DNA of 64,000 nt from Streptomyces barringtoniae (lineage in GTDB: Bacteria > Actinomycetota > Actinomycetes > Streptomycetales > Streptomycetaceae): contig NZ_JAJHNP010000002.1 in the NCBI RefSeq assembly GCF_020819595.1, forward strand, positions 1 through 64,000, given 5' to 3'. The number at the start of each line of letters is the position of its first letter. Positions within the stretch are counted from its first letter, which is position 1. The notes under the pieces are model-generated. The model saw nothing but the letters and a program-made list of their open reading frames with translations. It was not told where the DNA came from and did no database searches. This document shows positions 45,487 through 54,292 of the stretch, in pieces. Made by a program: the position numbers and the translations under genes.

Positions 45487-46248
45487 ATGTCCACCACTGA
45501 ACAGCGGGTCGCGGTAGTCACCGGGGCGGCGCGCGGCATCGGCGCCGCCACCGCCGTACGGCTGGCCGCCGAGGGTCGTGCGGTCGCCGTGATCGACCTG
45601 GACGAGGCCGCCTGCAAGGACACCGTCGAGAAGATCACCGCCGCCGGCGGCAAGGCGATCGCGGTCGGCGCAGACGTGTCCGACGAGGCGCAGGTCGAGG
45701 CGGCCGTCGCCCGGATCGTCGAGGAACTGGGCGCCCCCACGATCCTGGTCAACAACGCGGGCGTACTGCGCGACAACCTGCTGTTCAAGATGAGCGTCTC
45801 CGACTGGGACACCGTCATGAACGTCCACCTGCGCGGCTCCTTCCTGATGACAAAGGCCGTGCAGAAGCACATGGTCGACGCGGGCTTCGGCCGGATCGTC
45901 AACCTCTCCTCCTCCTCGGCGCTCGGCAACCGCGGCCAGGTCAACTACTCCGCCGCCAAGGCGGGCCTGCAGGGCTTCACCAAGACCCTCGCCATCGAAC
46001 TGGGCAAGTTCGGCATCACCGCCAACGCCGTCGCCCCCGGCTTCATCGCCACCGAGATGACCAAGGCGACCGCCGACCGCATGAAGATGGACTTCGAGGA
46101 CTTCAAGAAGGTCGCCGCAGGCACGATCCCGGTACAGCGCGTCGGCGAGCCCGAGGACATCGCCAACGCCATCGCCTTCTTCACCGGCGAGGCGGCCGGC
46201 TTCGTCTCCGGCCAGGTGCTGTACGTCGCCGGCGGACCGCTCAACTAA
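45487..46248 (+). CDS. fabG: 3-oxoacyl-ACP reductase-type SDR
   Basis: 253 residues. NAD(P)-binding TGAARGIG (about 12-19), VNNAG (about 88), catalytic Ser in NLSSSSALG and YSAAK (about 157). ATG 45487 is five bases after GAGGAGAAA. The strong promoter TTGACA-17-TAGCGT is its own, and a second SDR gene follows at 13 bp. It may reduce 3-oxoacyl-ACP or -CoA; other Streptomyces FabG copies exist, so its pathway (fatty acid, polyester or degradation) is open. Confidence 0.88.
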   Translation: MSTTEQRVAVVTGAARGIGAATAVRLAAEGRAVAVIDLDEAACKDTVEKITAAGGKAIAVGADVSDEAQVEAAVARIVEELGAPTILVNNAGVLRDNLLFKMSVSDWDTVMNVHLRGSFLMTKAVQKHMVDAGFGRIVNLSSSSALGNRGQVNYSAAKAGLQGFTKTLAIELGKFGITANAVAPGFIATEMTKATADRMKMDFEDFKKVAAGTIPVQRVGEPEDIANAIAFFTGEAAGFVSGQVLYVAGGPLN

Positions 46249-46261
46249 GGGATACGGGTAC

Positions 46262-47029
46262 ATGACTTCCGCTGAACTCCCCGAGCTCTCGGGCAAGGTC
46301 GCCCTCGTCACGGGCGCCAGCCGCGGCATCGGCTACGGCGTCGCCGAGGCACTCGTCGCCCGCGGCGACCGCGTGTGCATCACCGGCCGCAACGAGGACG
46401 CGCTGAAGGAGGCCGTCGACAAGCTCGGCTCGGACCGGGTCATCGGCGTCGCCGGCAAGGCGCACGACCTGGCCCACCAGACCGAGGCCGTCGAGCGCAC
46501 CATGGAGGCCTTCGGCCGCCTGGACTTCCTGGTCAACAACGCCGGCACCAACCCGGTCTTCGGACCGATCGCCGACCTCGACCTGGACGTGGCCCGCAAG
46601 GTCTTCGAGACCAACGTGATCTCCGCGCTCGGCTTCGCCCAGAAGACCTGGCACGCCTGGCAGAAGGACAACGGCGGCGCGATCGTCAACATCGCCTCGA
46701 TCGCGGGCCTCGCGCCCTCGCCGTTCATCGGCGCCTACGGCATCAGCAAGGCCGCGATGATCAACCTGACCCAGCAGCTGGCGCACGAGTTCGCGCCCAA
46801 GGTGCGGGTCAACGCGATCGCCCCCGGCGTGATCAAGACCAAGTTCGCGCAGGCCCTGTACGAGGGCCGCGAGGCGGAGGCCGCCGCCTCCTACCCGCTG
46901 GGCCGGCTCGGTGTGCCGTCCGACATCGGCGGGGCCGCCGCCTTCCTCACCTCCGGGCAGTCCGACTGGGTCACCGGTCAGACGCTCGTCGTGGACGGCG
47001 GAATCTTCCTCAACGCCGGCGTGGGCTGA
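46262..47029 (+). CDS. Short-chain dehydrogenase/reductase
   Basis: 255 residues, classical SDR: TGASRGIG (about 17-24), NNAG (about 92), Ser in NIASIAGLAP and YGISK (about 159). It lies 13 bp after fabG and is surely co-transcribed. The TGxxxGIG/YxxxK set is complete; the substrate, perhaps an acyl or polyol intermediate, is unknown. A dyad at 47036-47073 follows. Confidence 0.87.
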   Translation: MTSAELPELSGKVALVTGASRGIGYGVAEALVARGDRVCITGRNEDALKEAVDKLGSDRVIGVAGKAHDLAHQTEAVERTMEAFGRLDFLVNNAGTNPVFGPIADLDLDVARKVFETNVISALGFAQKTWHAWQKDNGGAIVNIASIAGLAPSPFIGAYGISKAAMINLTQQLAHEFAPKVRVNAIAPGVIKTKFAQALYEGREAEAAASYPLGRLGVPSDIGGAAAFLTSGQSDWVTGQTLVVDGGIFLNAGVG

Positions 47030-47035
47030 GCCACC

Positions 47036-47073
47036 TTCCGGGCGTCGATTTTCGGACGGATCGGCGCCCGGAA
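47036..47073 (+). terminator. Hairpin after the SDR pair
   Basis: TTCCGGGCG (47036-47044) and CGCCCGGAA (47065-47073) are perfect 9-bp arms around a 20-base loop; no T run. Confidence 0.45.
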
Positions 47074-47216
47074 CCCCTTGAGGAATCCGCACAGCGGACT
47101 GACAACGTCGTCATCGCGAAGTCGATCAAGAAGCCCGGATTCAGGGGAGGTTCAGGCGACAGAACGCTGCGGTATGGTCTGCCGACCCTTGGTATGGCAG
47201 ATCGAGGAGCGTGCGC

Positions 47217-48794
47217 GTGTTCAACCGGAACCGATTCCTGCGGAGAGTCGCGGCGATCGCGTCCATGTCCCTGGTGACCGGCTGCGGCCTGCTGTCCGAC
47301 GGCGGCGGCGACGGCAAGGGCCCCATCGTCGTCGGTACCACCAGCGCCCCCAGCACGCTGGACCCCGCCGGTGCCTGGGACGGGTCCTGGGAGCTGTACC
47401 GGAACATCTTCCAGACGCTGGTCGCCTACCCCAGCGGTGCCACCGCCCCCCAGCCCGACGCCGCCGAGAGCTGCTCCTTCACCGACTCCGCCAGCCGCAC
47501 CTACCGCTGCACGCTGCGCGCGGGCATGAAGTTCGCCGACGGCGACCCGCTGAATGCCCAGGCCGTCAAGTTCTCCATCGACCGCATCCGCACGATCGAC
47601 GCCCCCGGCGGGCCCGCCGGTCTGCTCGGCAGCCTGGACCGGGTGCAGGTGACCGGCGACCGCGAGATCGTCTTCCAGCTCAACCAGCCCGACGCGACCT
47701 TCCCGTTCGTGCTGGCCACGCCCGCCATGTCGATCGTCGACCCGAAGGACTACCCCGCGCGCTCCCTGCGCAAGGACGACGACGTCGACGGCTCCGGGCC
47801 GTACAAGGTCCAGTCCTACGACGAGGGCAAGCAGGCCGTCCTCGTCGCCAACGGCAACTACCAGGGCTTCGCCAAGCGGCAGAACGACGCGGTGACCATC
47901 CGCTACTTCCAGGACTCGGCCGGGATGGTCAAGGCGCTGCGGGACAAGCAGATCGACGTCACCTACCGGGGCCTGGCCGCCGACGACATCCTCGCCCTCC
48001 AGCAGCACGCCGACAGCAACCTGCAGCTGGTCGACGGCTCCGGCATCGACATCAGCTACCTGGTGTTCAACCCCAAGGACCCCTGGGCCAAGCAGCCCGC
48101 CGTACGCAAGGCCGTCGCCCAGATCGTCGACCGGGGGGCCATCGCCCACAAGGTCTACAAGGACACGGTCGACCCGCTGTACTCGATGGTCCCCAAGGGC
48201 CTGACGGGACACGCCACCGGCTTCTTCGACGACTACGGCGACCCGAGCGTGCCCAAGGCCCGCAAGATCCTCTCCGACGCGGGGATCCACCAGAGCGTCC
48301 CGCTCACCCTCTGGTACACCACCGACCGCTACGGCTCCGAGACCGCGCTGATGTTCCAGGAGCTGAAGCGGCAGCTGGAGGCCTCCGGGCTGTTCACGGT
48401 CACGCTCAAGAGCCGCCCCTGGAAGACCTATGTGGTCGGCTACCAGAAGGGCGAGTACCCGGTGTTCGGCCGCGGCTGGTTCCCGGACTTCCCCGACGCG
48501 GACAACTTCATCGCCCCGTTCGTCGGCGAGCACAACGCGCTCGGTACGCCCTACCCGTCCAAGGAGATCACCGACAAGCTGCTGCCCCACTCGCGCGCGG
48601 AGAGCGACCGCGCTCAGACGGTCAAGGACATGGAGAACGCCCAGCAGGTCTTCGTGAACGACGCGCGGCTGATCCCGCTGTGGCAGGGCCGGCAGTTCAT
48701 CGCCGCCAGCGAGGACATCTCCGGCGGCGAACAGGCCCTCGACCCGTCGACGATCATGATGATGTGGGCGCTGCACCGCAAGACCAGCTGGTGA
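47217..48794 (+). CDS. Peptide/nickel-type ABC transporter binding lipoprotein (SBP_bac_5)
   Basis: 525 residues. N-region with FNRNRFLRRV and lipobox LVTGC (about 18-22) predict lipidation. The family-5 fold is marked by TSAPSTLDPAGAWDGSWELY, ADGDPLNAQAVKFSIDRIRT, GSGPYKVQSYDEGK-like region and WFPDFPDADNF. GTG 47217 is seven bases after AGGAG; GTG 47211 is too close. No permease or ATPase genes are adjacent, so it is an orphan binding protein. TTCAGG-16-TATGGT (47151-47178) is a possible promoter. Confidence 0.87.
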   Translation: MFNRNRFLRRVAAIASMSLVTGCGLLSDGGGDGKGPIVVGTTSAPSTLDPAGAWDGSWELYRNIFQTLVAYPSGATAPQPDAAESCSFTDSASRTYRCTLRAGMKFADGDPLNAQAVKFSIDRIRTIDAPGGPAGLLGSLDRVQVTGDREIVFQLNQPDATFPFVLATPAMSIVDPKDYPARSLRKDDDVDGSGPYKVQSYDEGKQAVLVANGNYQGFAKRQNDAVTIRYFQDSAGMVKALRDKQIDVTYRGLAADDILALQQHADSNLQLVDGSGIDISYLVFNPKDPWAKQPAVRKAVAQIVDRGAIAHKVYKDTVDPLYSMVPKGLTGHATGFFDDYGDPSVPKARKILSDAGIHQSVPLTLWYTTDRYGSETALMFQELKRQLEASGLFTVTLKSRPWKTYVVGYQKGEYPVFGRGWFPDFPDADNFIAPFVGEHNALGTPYPSKEITDKLLPHSRAESDRAQTVKDMENAQQVFVNDARLIPLWQGRQFIAASEDISGGEQALDPSTIMMMWALHRKTSW

Positions 48795-48902
48795 ACCGGG
48801 CGGAGCTCCCTTCACACGCCGGTTGTCAGTGGTCACCTGTAGGTTCTGAAGCCTGCAAGTGACCGCACGCCGGTAGTTGATCGACATTGTGAGGACGTTG
48901 AC

Positions 48903-49586
48903 GTGACCGACATCGCCATGCTGCCCGAGTCCTGGCGCGGGGTTCTGGGCGACGAGCTGCAGCAGCCCTATTTCAAGGAGCTGACCGAGTTCGTCGAGGA
49001 GGAGCGGGCGAAGGGTCCGGTCTACCCGCCGCGCGAGGAGGTCTTCGCCGCGCTGGAGGCGACGCCGTACGAGCAGGTCAAGGTCCTCGTCCTGGGCCAG
49101 GACCCGTACCACGGCGAGGGCCAGGGCCACGGCCTGTGCTTCTCGGTCCGCCCCGGGGTGAAGACCCCGCCCTCCCTGCGGAACATCTACAAGGAGATGC
49201 AGGAGGAGCTGGGCCTGCCGATCCCGGACAACGGCTATCTGATGCCGTGGGCCCAGCAGGGCGTGCTGCTGCTCAACGCGGTCCTCACGGTCCGGGCCGG
49301 CGAGGCCAACTCGCACAAGGGCAAGGGCTGGGAGAAGTTCACCGACGCGGTGATCCGCGCGGTGGCCTCCCGCCCCGACCCGGCGGTCTTCGTCCTCTGG
49401 GGCAACTACGCGCAGAAGAAGCTGCCGCTGATCGACGAGGAGCGGCACGTGGTGGTCAAGGGCGCGCACCCCTCGCCGCTGTCCGCGAAGAAGTTCTTCG
49501 GCTCCCGCCCGTTCACCCGGATCAACGAGGCGATCGCCGCGCAGGGGCATGAGCCGATCGACTGGCACATCCCGAATCTGGGCTGA
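48903..49586 (+). CDS. ung: Uracil-DNA glycosylase, family 1
   Basis: 227 residues. The water-activating Asp motif LGQDPYHGEGQGHGL (about 62-76), the uracil-binding FSVRPGVKTPPSLRNIYKEM, VLWGNYAQ and the histidine loop HPSPLS (about 189) are all present. It removes uracil from DNA for base excision repair. GTG 48903 with GAGG seven bases upstream. Single-gene unit. Confidence 0.97.
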   Translation: MTDIAMLPESWRGVLGDELQQPYFKELTEFVEEERAKGPVYPPREEVFAALEATPYEQVKVLVLGQDPYHGEGQGHGLCFSVRPGVKTPPSLRNIYKEMQEELGLPIPDNGYLMPWAQQGVLLLNAVLTVRAGEANSHKGKGWEKFTDAVIRAVASRPDPAVFVLWGNYAQKKLPLIDEERHVVVKGAHPSPLSAKKFFGSRPFTRINEAIAAQGHEPIDWHIPNLG

Positions 49587-49628
49587 GGGCAGGCGGCGCC
49601 TCGACCCCTGCGGGGGCGCAACTGCCCC

Positions 49629-49720
49629 CGGGGCGCGGGGCTGCATCACTGTGCGGCTCCGCCGCGATGGGAGTCCCCCCGGGTTCGAGCGAAGCCGAGA
49701 ACTTGGGGGAGCGACCAGCC
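49629..49720. repeat. Dispersed repeat copy B, interrupted by a second repeat element
   Basis: The copy-A type element runs from GGGGCGCGGGGCTGC to CGGCTCCGCCGCG, then is interrupted at 49667-49711 by the 45-bp palindromic element that also lies in the McdR-like gene, and resumes as GCGACCAGCC. The inner element has arms around TCCCCCCGGGTTC and GAACTTGGGGGA. Confidence 0.75.
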
Positions 49721-49838
49721 CTCCACCGGCCCGCAGCCGACCACCGGCCCACGGCGCAACGGCGCCGCCTGACGAGAAATCCCGGCGGCGCCGTTTAGCG
49801 TCAGCACCACACAACGGTCGACAGCCCGGAGGGCACGC

Positions 49839-50294
49839 GTGGCGGAGCAACAGGAGCAGGCGGCACCGGATGCCCTGCTGACGCGGATCGGTCAGGTCGT
49901 CATGCTGCACCACGGCGGCGACCGCGAAGAGGCGCGCAGCCGCTTCCTGAACCTGTGGGCGGAGATTGGCGAGGACGGCGACCCGCTGCACCGGTGCACC
50001 CTGGCCCACTATCTGGCCGACACCCAGGAGGACCCCCAGGACGAACTCGCCTGGGATCTCAGGGCGTTGTCGGCGGCGGAGGAGCGGGGCGCCCCGCTGA
50101 GTGTGCGGGGCCTCTTCCCGTCCCTGCATCTCAATCTCGCCGCCGACTATGTGAAGCTGGGCCGGGCCGAGGCGGCCCGCAGCCATTTGCACCGGGCGCG
50201 CGAAGCCGCCGGCGTTCTGGCGGACGACGGGTACGGCGACGGGGTGTGGGCCGCCATCGGGCGGCTGGAGCTGCGGCTGGGTGAGGGCGCCTGA
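49839..50294 (+). CDS. Conserved hypothetical protein, TPR-like helices
   Basis: 151 residues, all-helical. The pattern (LHRCTLAHYLADTQEDPQDE, SLHLNLAADYVKLGRAEAAR, HLHRAREAAGVLADDGYGDG) looks like two to three degenerate tetratricopeptide repeats, a protein-interaction scaffold. GTG 49839 with GGAGGG five bases upstream. Neither partner nor process is evident. Confidence 0.7.
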   Translation: MAEQQEQAAPDALLTRIGQVVMLHHGGDREEARSRFLNLWAEIGEDGDPLHRCTLAHYLADTQEDPQDELAWDLRALSAAEERGAPLSVRGLFPSLHLNLAADYVKLGRAEAARSHLHRAREAAGVLADDGYGDGVWAAIGRLELRLGEGA

Positions 50295-50330
50295 GGGTCT
50301 GCAGGGGCGAGGCGTTCCTGCGGCTCCGGC

Positions 50331-50390
50331 TCTCGTGGCTTGTCGCGCCCGCGGCGGAGCCGCAGCCGAACACGGCCCCCGCGCCCCTTC
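50331..50390. repeat. Dispersed repeat copy C, inverted
   Basis: Reverse complement of the copy A element (GCTTGTCGCGCCCGCGGCGG ... GCGCCCCTT), filling most of the gap between the TPR-like gene and the convergent lipoprotein gene. Confidence 0.75.
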
Positions 50391-50400
50391 GGGGCGCGTT

Positions 50401-50856
50401 TCAGTGGCCGTAGGTCTGCTCGCAGATCTTCGCCTCCGGGCTGTCTGCTCGCCAGCCGCCGTACTGCCTGCCCAGGGCGCACACGTTCGGGGCCTTGGGG
50501 GCCGCGTTCGGCAGGTCAGGGGCGGCGGTGTGCGACTGCCGGGGGCGCATGCGGGGCCGTGACGGCAAGGGCGGGGCCGCCGGGGGGTGATGGACGACCG
50601 GGGGTGCCTCCACCATCCGATGCGGCGTGGCCGGCGTGACGGGCCGCGGACGGCGGGACGGCTCCGTCCTCTCCAGTGCCTCCTGGGCCGGCGCCTGCAC
50701 CGCCCGCGGCTCCGCGGTGCCGTCCGGCCGGGGCGCCGTCGGCAGTGAGGGCGCCGTGTCCCGGGGCGGCGCGGGGCGCGGTACCGTCACACAGCCGGAG
50801 AGGGCCGAGACGGCCACGGTGACCAGGAGCGCTGCGGCGGTCGTCGTTCGATGCAC
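50401..50856 (-). CDS. Proline-rich putative lipoprotein
   Basis: 151 residues. Signal sequence with lipobox SALSGC (about 17-22), then an extended Pro/Arg-rich spacer (about 25-120) and a short C-terminal segment VCALGRQYGGWRADSPEAKI with two cysteines likely to be disulfide-linked. Expected outside the cell membrane, perhaps spanning the wall. No known family recognised beyond that C-terminal motif, which recurs in Streptomyces lipoproteins in my memory. Confidence 0.7.
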   Translation of the reverse strand: MHRTTTAAALLVTVAVSALSGCVTVPRPAPPRDTAPSLPTAPRPDGTAEPRAVQAPAQEALERTEPSRRPRPVTPATPHRMVEAPPVVHHPPAAPPLPSRPRMRPRQSHTAAPDLPNAAPKAPNVCALGRQYGGWRADSPEAKICEQTYGH

Positions 50857-50971
50857 CCGCGCAACTCTGCTGGTTCGGCGCCCGGGTTGGCAGCAGGGAG
50901 CCGAGGTCGGTCCCCCCGCACGGGTGATCTCGTGCCCCGTACGGAGGGGTTCCGGGGACCGGGGCTGACGT

Positions 50972-51484
50972 TCAGTCGCCGGTGGCGCCGTCGATCCGCT
51001 CGCGGATCAGGTCGGCGTGGCCGTTGTGCCGGGCGTACTCCTCGATCATGTGGGTGTAGATCCAGCGCAGGCTGAACGGCTCGTCGCCGAACCTGCTCTT
51101 TCCCTTGGACAGAGCGTCGAGCTCGAAGCCTGCCGCGTTGCGCCGCGCGATCTCGATCTCCGCCTGCCAGGTCGCGTACGCCTCCTGCCAGGTGTCGGCC
51201 TCGGTGAGATGGAACTCTCCGTCCCGGTCCTCCTCCGTGCAGTAGATCGGGCCGGGCTCGTCGCCCACGAGCACCTTGCGGAACCAGCCCCGTTCCACCT
51301 CCGCCATGTGCCGCACCAGGCCCATGAGGGACAGCTCGGAGGGCGGCACGGACGCGGTCCGCAGCTGCTCGTCGGTCAGTCCCTCGCACTTCCAGGCCAG
51401 CGTCCGGCGGTGGTAGTCCAGCCAGCCCTCCAGCATGGCGCGTTCACCGGCGTTCAGGGCGGGTTCTCGGCGTTCGGTCGTCAT
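50972..51484 (-). CDS. DinB-superfamily (DUF664) metal-binding protein
   Basis: 170 residues, four-helix DinB fold. The three metal-binding histidines are seen as HMAEVERGWF (about 59) and HMIEEYARHNGHAD (about 145-158). In actinobacteria this superfamily includes mycothiol- and bacillithiol-dependent transferases and isomerases, so a thiol-transferase role is plausible. ATG 51484; the TetR gene lies upstream 44 bp away in the same direction. Confidence 0.83.
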   Translation of the reverse strand: MTTERREPALNAGERAMLEGWLDYHRRTLAWKCEGLTDEQLRTASVPPSELSLMGLVRHMAEVERGWFRKVLVGDEPGPIYCTEEDRDGEFHLTEADTWQEAYATWQAEIEIARRNAAGFELDALSKGKSRFGDEPFSLRWIYTHMIEEYARHNGHADLIRERIDGATGD

Positions 51485-51528
51485 GCCCGTGATCCTCGCC
51501 GAAGATCACCCCTTCCACCAGGGGGTTT

Positions 51529-52119
51529 TCACCGGCCCAGCAGCCCCGCGAGCAGTTCCCGCAGGCTCGTGCGGATCTCCTCCAGGCCCGGTTCCTCGGC
51601 GCTGAACGAACCCGCCGCGCACGAGAACATCAGCCCGTCCGCCCAGGCGGCCAGGGACAGTACATGGCGGGCCGGGTCCGGGGAGCCCACCGCGCTGAGC
51701 ATCGCGGCCAGTTGCTCCTTGAAGACGGCACCGGTCCGGTCGTAGAACGCGCGCAGCTCGGGGCGGCGGGTGGCCTCCAGGGCGAGTTCGTAGCGGGCGA
51801 TCAGCAGCTCGCGGCCCCGGGTCAGGGAGCGGTGCACGGCCAGGGCCAGCCCGTCGGCCAGCGCGTCGGGTCCGCCGCTCGGATCCGGCATCTCGGCCAG
51901 GTCCAGCACCCGGGCCTCGCGCTCGGCGTGCCGACGTACCGCCAGTTCCAGCAGGGCCTGCCGGGTGCGCGCCACGTTCGACGTCGAGCCCAGCGGCAGC
52001 CCCGCCGCCTCGTCCACCGCCCGGTGCGTCAGCCCGCGCATCCCGCGCTCGGCGAGCAGGGCCAGGGCGGCGTCGGCGACGAGATCGGCACGAGGGGCGC
52101 CGGGGGTGCGTACGGACAT
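51529..52119 (-). CDS. TetR-family regulator facing a FAD monooxygenase gene
   Basis: 196 residues. TetR HTH at about 10-55 (ALALLAERGMRGLTHRAVDE, AGLPLGSTSNVARTRQALL); ligand domain after. TAGGGT is six bases before ATG 52119, so the mRNA should be leaderless. Two matched operators, ACTACGGCTGTAGT and ACTACAGGTGTAGT, lie in the intergenic region and cover both promoters, so it probably represses itself and the monooxygenase. Confidence 0.87.
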   Translation of the reverse strand: MSVRTPGAPRADLVADAALALLAERGMRGLTHRAVDEAAGLPLGSTSNVARTRQALLELAVRRHAEREARVLDLAEMPDPSGGPDALADGLALAVHRSLTRGRELLIARYELALEATRRPELRAFYDRTGAVFKEQLAAMLSAVGSPDPARHVLSLAAWADGLMFSCAAGSFSAEEPGLEEIRTSLRELLAGLLGR

Positions 52120-52139
52120 GAGGTGACCCTATCTGTCTC

Positions 52140-52179
52140 ACTACGGCTGTAGTAGAGTCGCTGTCACTACAGGTGTAGT
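52140..52179. promoter_or_regulatory. Twin TetR operators
   Basis: ACTACGGCTGTAGT (52140-52153) and ACTACAGGTGTAGT (52166-52179) share the outer arms ACTAC/GTAGT, centres 26 bp apart; the second is a 6-bp-arm dyad ACTACA-GG-TGTAGT. Located between the divergent TetR and monooxygenase genes. Confidence 0.8.
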
Positions 52180-52200
52180 CTGCAGGTCTCGGGAGGAGCC

Positions 52201-53370
52201 ATGGTTCAGTCGGCGCGCGCGATCGTCATCGGCGGCGGCATCGGAGGTCTGGCCGCGGCGGCGGCCCTGCACCGCAGCGGCCGGCACGTGACCGTGCTGG
52301 AGCGGGCCCGCTCCCTGGAACCGGTCGGCGCGGCCATCTCGCTCGCCCCGAACGCCCTGCGCGCCCTGGACGTGCTCGGCATCGGCGAGGAGATCCGGGA
52401 TCTGGCCGCCTGGCAGGGCGACGGCGGACTGCGCACCCCGAGCGGGCGGTGGCTGTCCCGGTCCAGCGCCGAGGCGGCCGCCGCCCGCTTCGGCGGCCCG
52501 CTGGTCCTGCTGCCCCGCGCGACCCTGGTCGACCGCCTCGCCGGCCTCCTCCCGCCCGGTGCCGTCCGCACCGCGGCCGCCGCGCGTCTCGCCGACCCCG
52601 GCGACGGCCGGCGGCCCGCCCGGGTGGGCGTCGGCGACGACGAGCTGGAGGCCGAGCTGGTCGTCGGCGCGGACGGCATCAACTCCCGTGTCCGCGGCGC
52701 CCTGTTCCCGGAGCACCCCGGCCCGGTGTACGCGGGGTTCACCACGTGGCGGGTGCTCATCCCGGTGCCCGGCGTGAAGTTCGCCTCGCACGAGACCTGG
52801 GGCCGGGGCCGGATCTGGGGCACCCACCCGGTCAAGGACGGCCGCGTCTACGCCTACGCGGCGGCCATGACCCCGGCCGGCGGGCGGGCGCCCGACGACG
52901 AGAAGTCCGAACTCCTGCGCCTGTTCGGCGACTGGCACGACCCCATCCCCGCCGTGCTCGCCGCCGCCCGCCCCGAGGACGTGCTCCGGCACGACGTCCA
53001 CCACATCGCCACGCCCCTGCCCGCCTACCACCTGGGCCGGGCGGCCCTGCTCGGCGACGCCGCCCACGCCATGCCGCCGACCCTCGGCCAGGGCGGCAAC
53101 CAGGCCATCGAGGACGCCGTCGTGCTCGCGCACCACTGCCCCGACCTGGCCGCCTACTCCGCCGCCCGGCTGCCGCGCACCACCGCGATCGCCCGCCGGG
53201 CCGTCAAGGCCGCCCGCGTGAACATGGCCGCCAACCCCGTCGCCGTCGCCGTACGCGACACCGTGATCGCGGCCGTGTCCCAGGCCCGACCCGCGCTCCT
53301 CCTGCGCGGCTTCGACGACATCGCCGGCTGGCGGCCCCCGTATGCTGCCGGAGAGGCAATCGAGCGGTAG
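52201..53370 (+). CDS. FAD-dependent monooxygenase (aromatic-ring hydroxylase type)
   Basis: 389 residues, single-component class A flavoprotein. Rossmann GGGIGGLAAA (about 11-20), DG motif VVGADGINSRVRG (about 155) and GDAAHAMPPTLGQGGNQAIE (about 283) are intact. It would hydroxylate an aromatic or hydrophobic substrate with NAD(P)H. ATG 52201 follows GGGAGGAG. Probably induced by the ligand of the divergent TetR repressor, a detoxification or catabolic setting. Confidence 0.88.
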   Translation: MVQSARAIVIGGGIGGLAAAAALHRSGRHVTVLERARSLEPVGAAISLAPNALRALDVLGIGEEIRDLAAWQGDGGLRTPSGRWLSRSSAEAAAARFGGPLVLLPRATLVDRLAGLLPPGAVRTAAAARLADPGDGRRPARVGVGDDELEAELVVGADGINSRVRGALFPEHPGPVYAGFTTWRVLIPVPGVKFASHETWGRGRIWGTHPVKDGRVYAYAAAMTPAGGRAPDDEKSELLRLFGDWHDPIPAVLAAARPEDVLRHDVHHIATPLPAYHLGRAALLGDAAHAMPPTLGQGGNQAIEDAVVLAHHCPDLAAYSAARLPRTTAIARRAVKAARVNMAANPVAVAVRDTVIAAVSQARPALLLRGFDDIAGWRPPYAAGEAIER

Positions 53371-53380
53371 GGGAGAGCAC

Positions 53381-54292
53381 GTGAAGGTCGGCTGCATCGG
53401 ACTCGGGGACATCGCGCAGAAGGCGTACCTGCCGGTGCTGGCCATGCAACCGGGCGTCGACCTGCACCTCCAGACCAGGACGCCCGCCACCCTCGACCGG
53501 GTCGCGGACAGCCTGCACCTGCCGGCCGGCCGCCGGCACACCACGCTGGACTCCCTGCTCGCCGCCGGGCTGGACGCGGCTTTCGTCCACGCGCCGACCG
53601 CCGTCCACCCCGAGATCGTCGGCCGGCTGCTCGAGGCGGGCGTGGCGACGTACGTGGACAAGCCGCTCGCCTACGAACTCGCCGACTCCGAGCGGCTGGT
53701 GGGCCTCGCCGAGGAACGCGGGGTCTCCCTCTTCGTGGGCTTCAACCGCCGGTACGCGCCCGGGTACGCGCAGTGTCTGGAGCACCCGCGCGAGCTGATC
53801 CTCATGCAGAAGAACCGGATCGGGCTGCCCGAGGAACCGCGCTCGATGATCCTGGACGACTTCATCCACGTCGTCGACACCCTGCGGTTCCTGGTGCCGG
53901 GCCCGGTCGACGACGTCACCGTCCGCGCCCGCGTCGAGTACGGGCTGCTGCATCACGTGGTGCTCCAGCTCGCCGGGGACGGCTTCACCGCGCTCGGCGT
54001 GATGAACCGGCTCAGCGGCTCCAGCGAGGAGATCCTGGAGGTCTCCGGGCAGGACACCAAGCGTCAGGTGCTCAACCTCGCCGAGGTCATCGACCACAAG
54101 GGCCAGCCGACCGTGCGCCGCCGCGGCGACTGGGTGCCGGTGGCCCGGCAGCGCGGCATCGAGCAGGCGGTACTCGCGTTCCTCGACGCCGTGCGCGTGG
54201 GGAAGGTGCTCAGCGCCCGGGACGCGCTGGCGACCCATGAGCTGTGCGAGCGGGTGGTACGAGCGGTTCGGGACCGTTCCGCCGCAGCCTGA
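53381..54292 (+). CDS. Gfo/Idh/MocA-family oxidoreductase, copy 1
   Basis: 303 residues from GTG 53381. NAD(P)-binding start VGCIGLGDIAQKAYLPVLAM and the Lys-Pro motif VATYVDKPLAYEL (Lys about 93) that contacts cofactor and substrate. Family members oxidise or isomerise sugars and related polyols. It begins 10 bp after the monooxygenase stop, so it may share that promoter. The 3' end overlaps the convergent lnt gene by 83 bp. Confidence 0.82.
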   Translation: MKVGCIGLGDIAQKAYLPVLAMQPGVDLHLQTRTPATLDRVADSLHLPAGRRHTTLDSLLAAGLDAAFVHAPTAVHPEIVGRLLEAGVATYVDKPLAYELADSERLVGLAEERGVSLFVGFNRRYAPGYAQCLEHPRELILMQKNRIGLPEEPRSMILDDFIHVVDTLRFLVPGPVDDVTVRARVEYGLLHHVVLQLAGDGFTALGVMNRLSGSSEEILEVSGQDTKRQVLNLAEVIDHKGQPTVRRRGDWVPVARQRGIEQAVLAFLDAVRVGKVLSARDALATHELCERVVRAVRDRSAAA

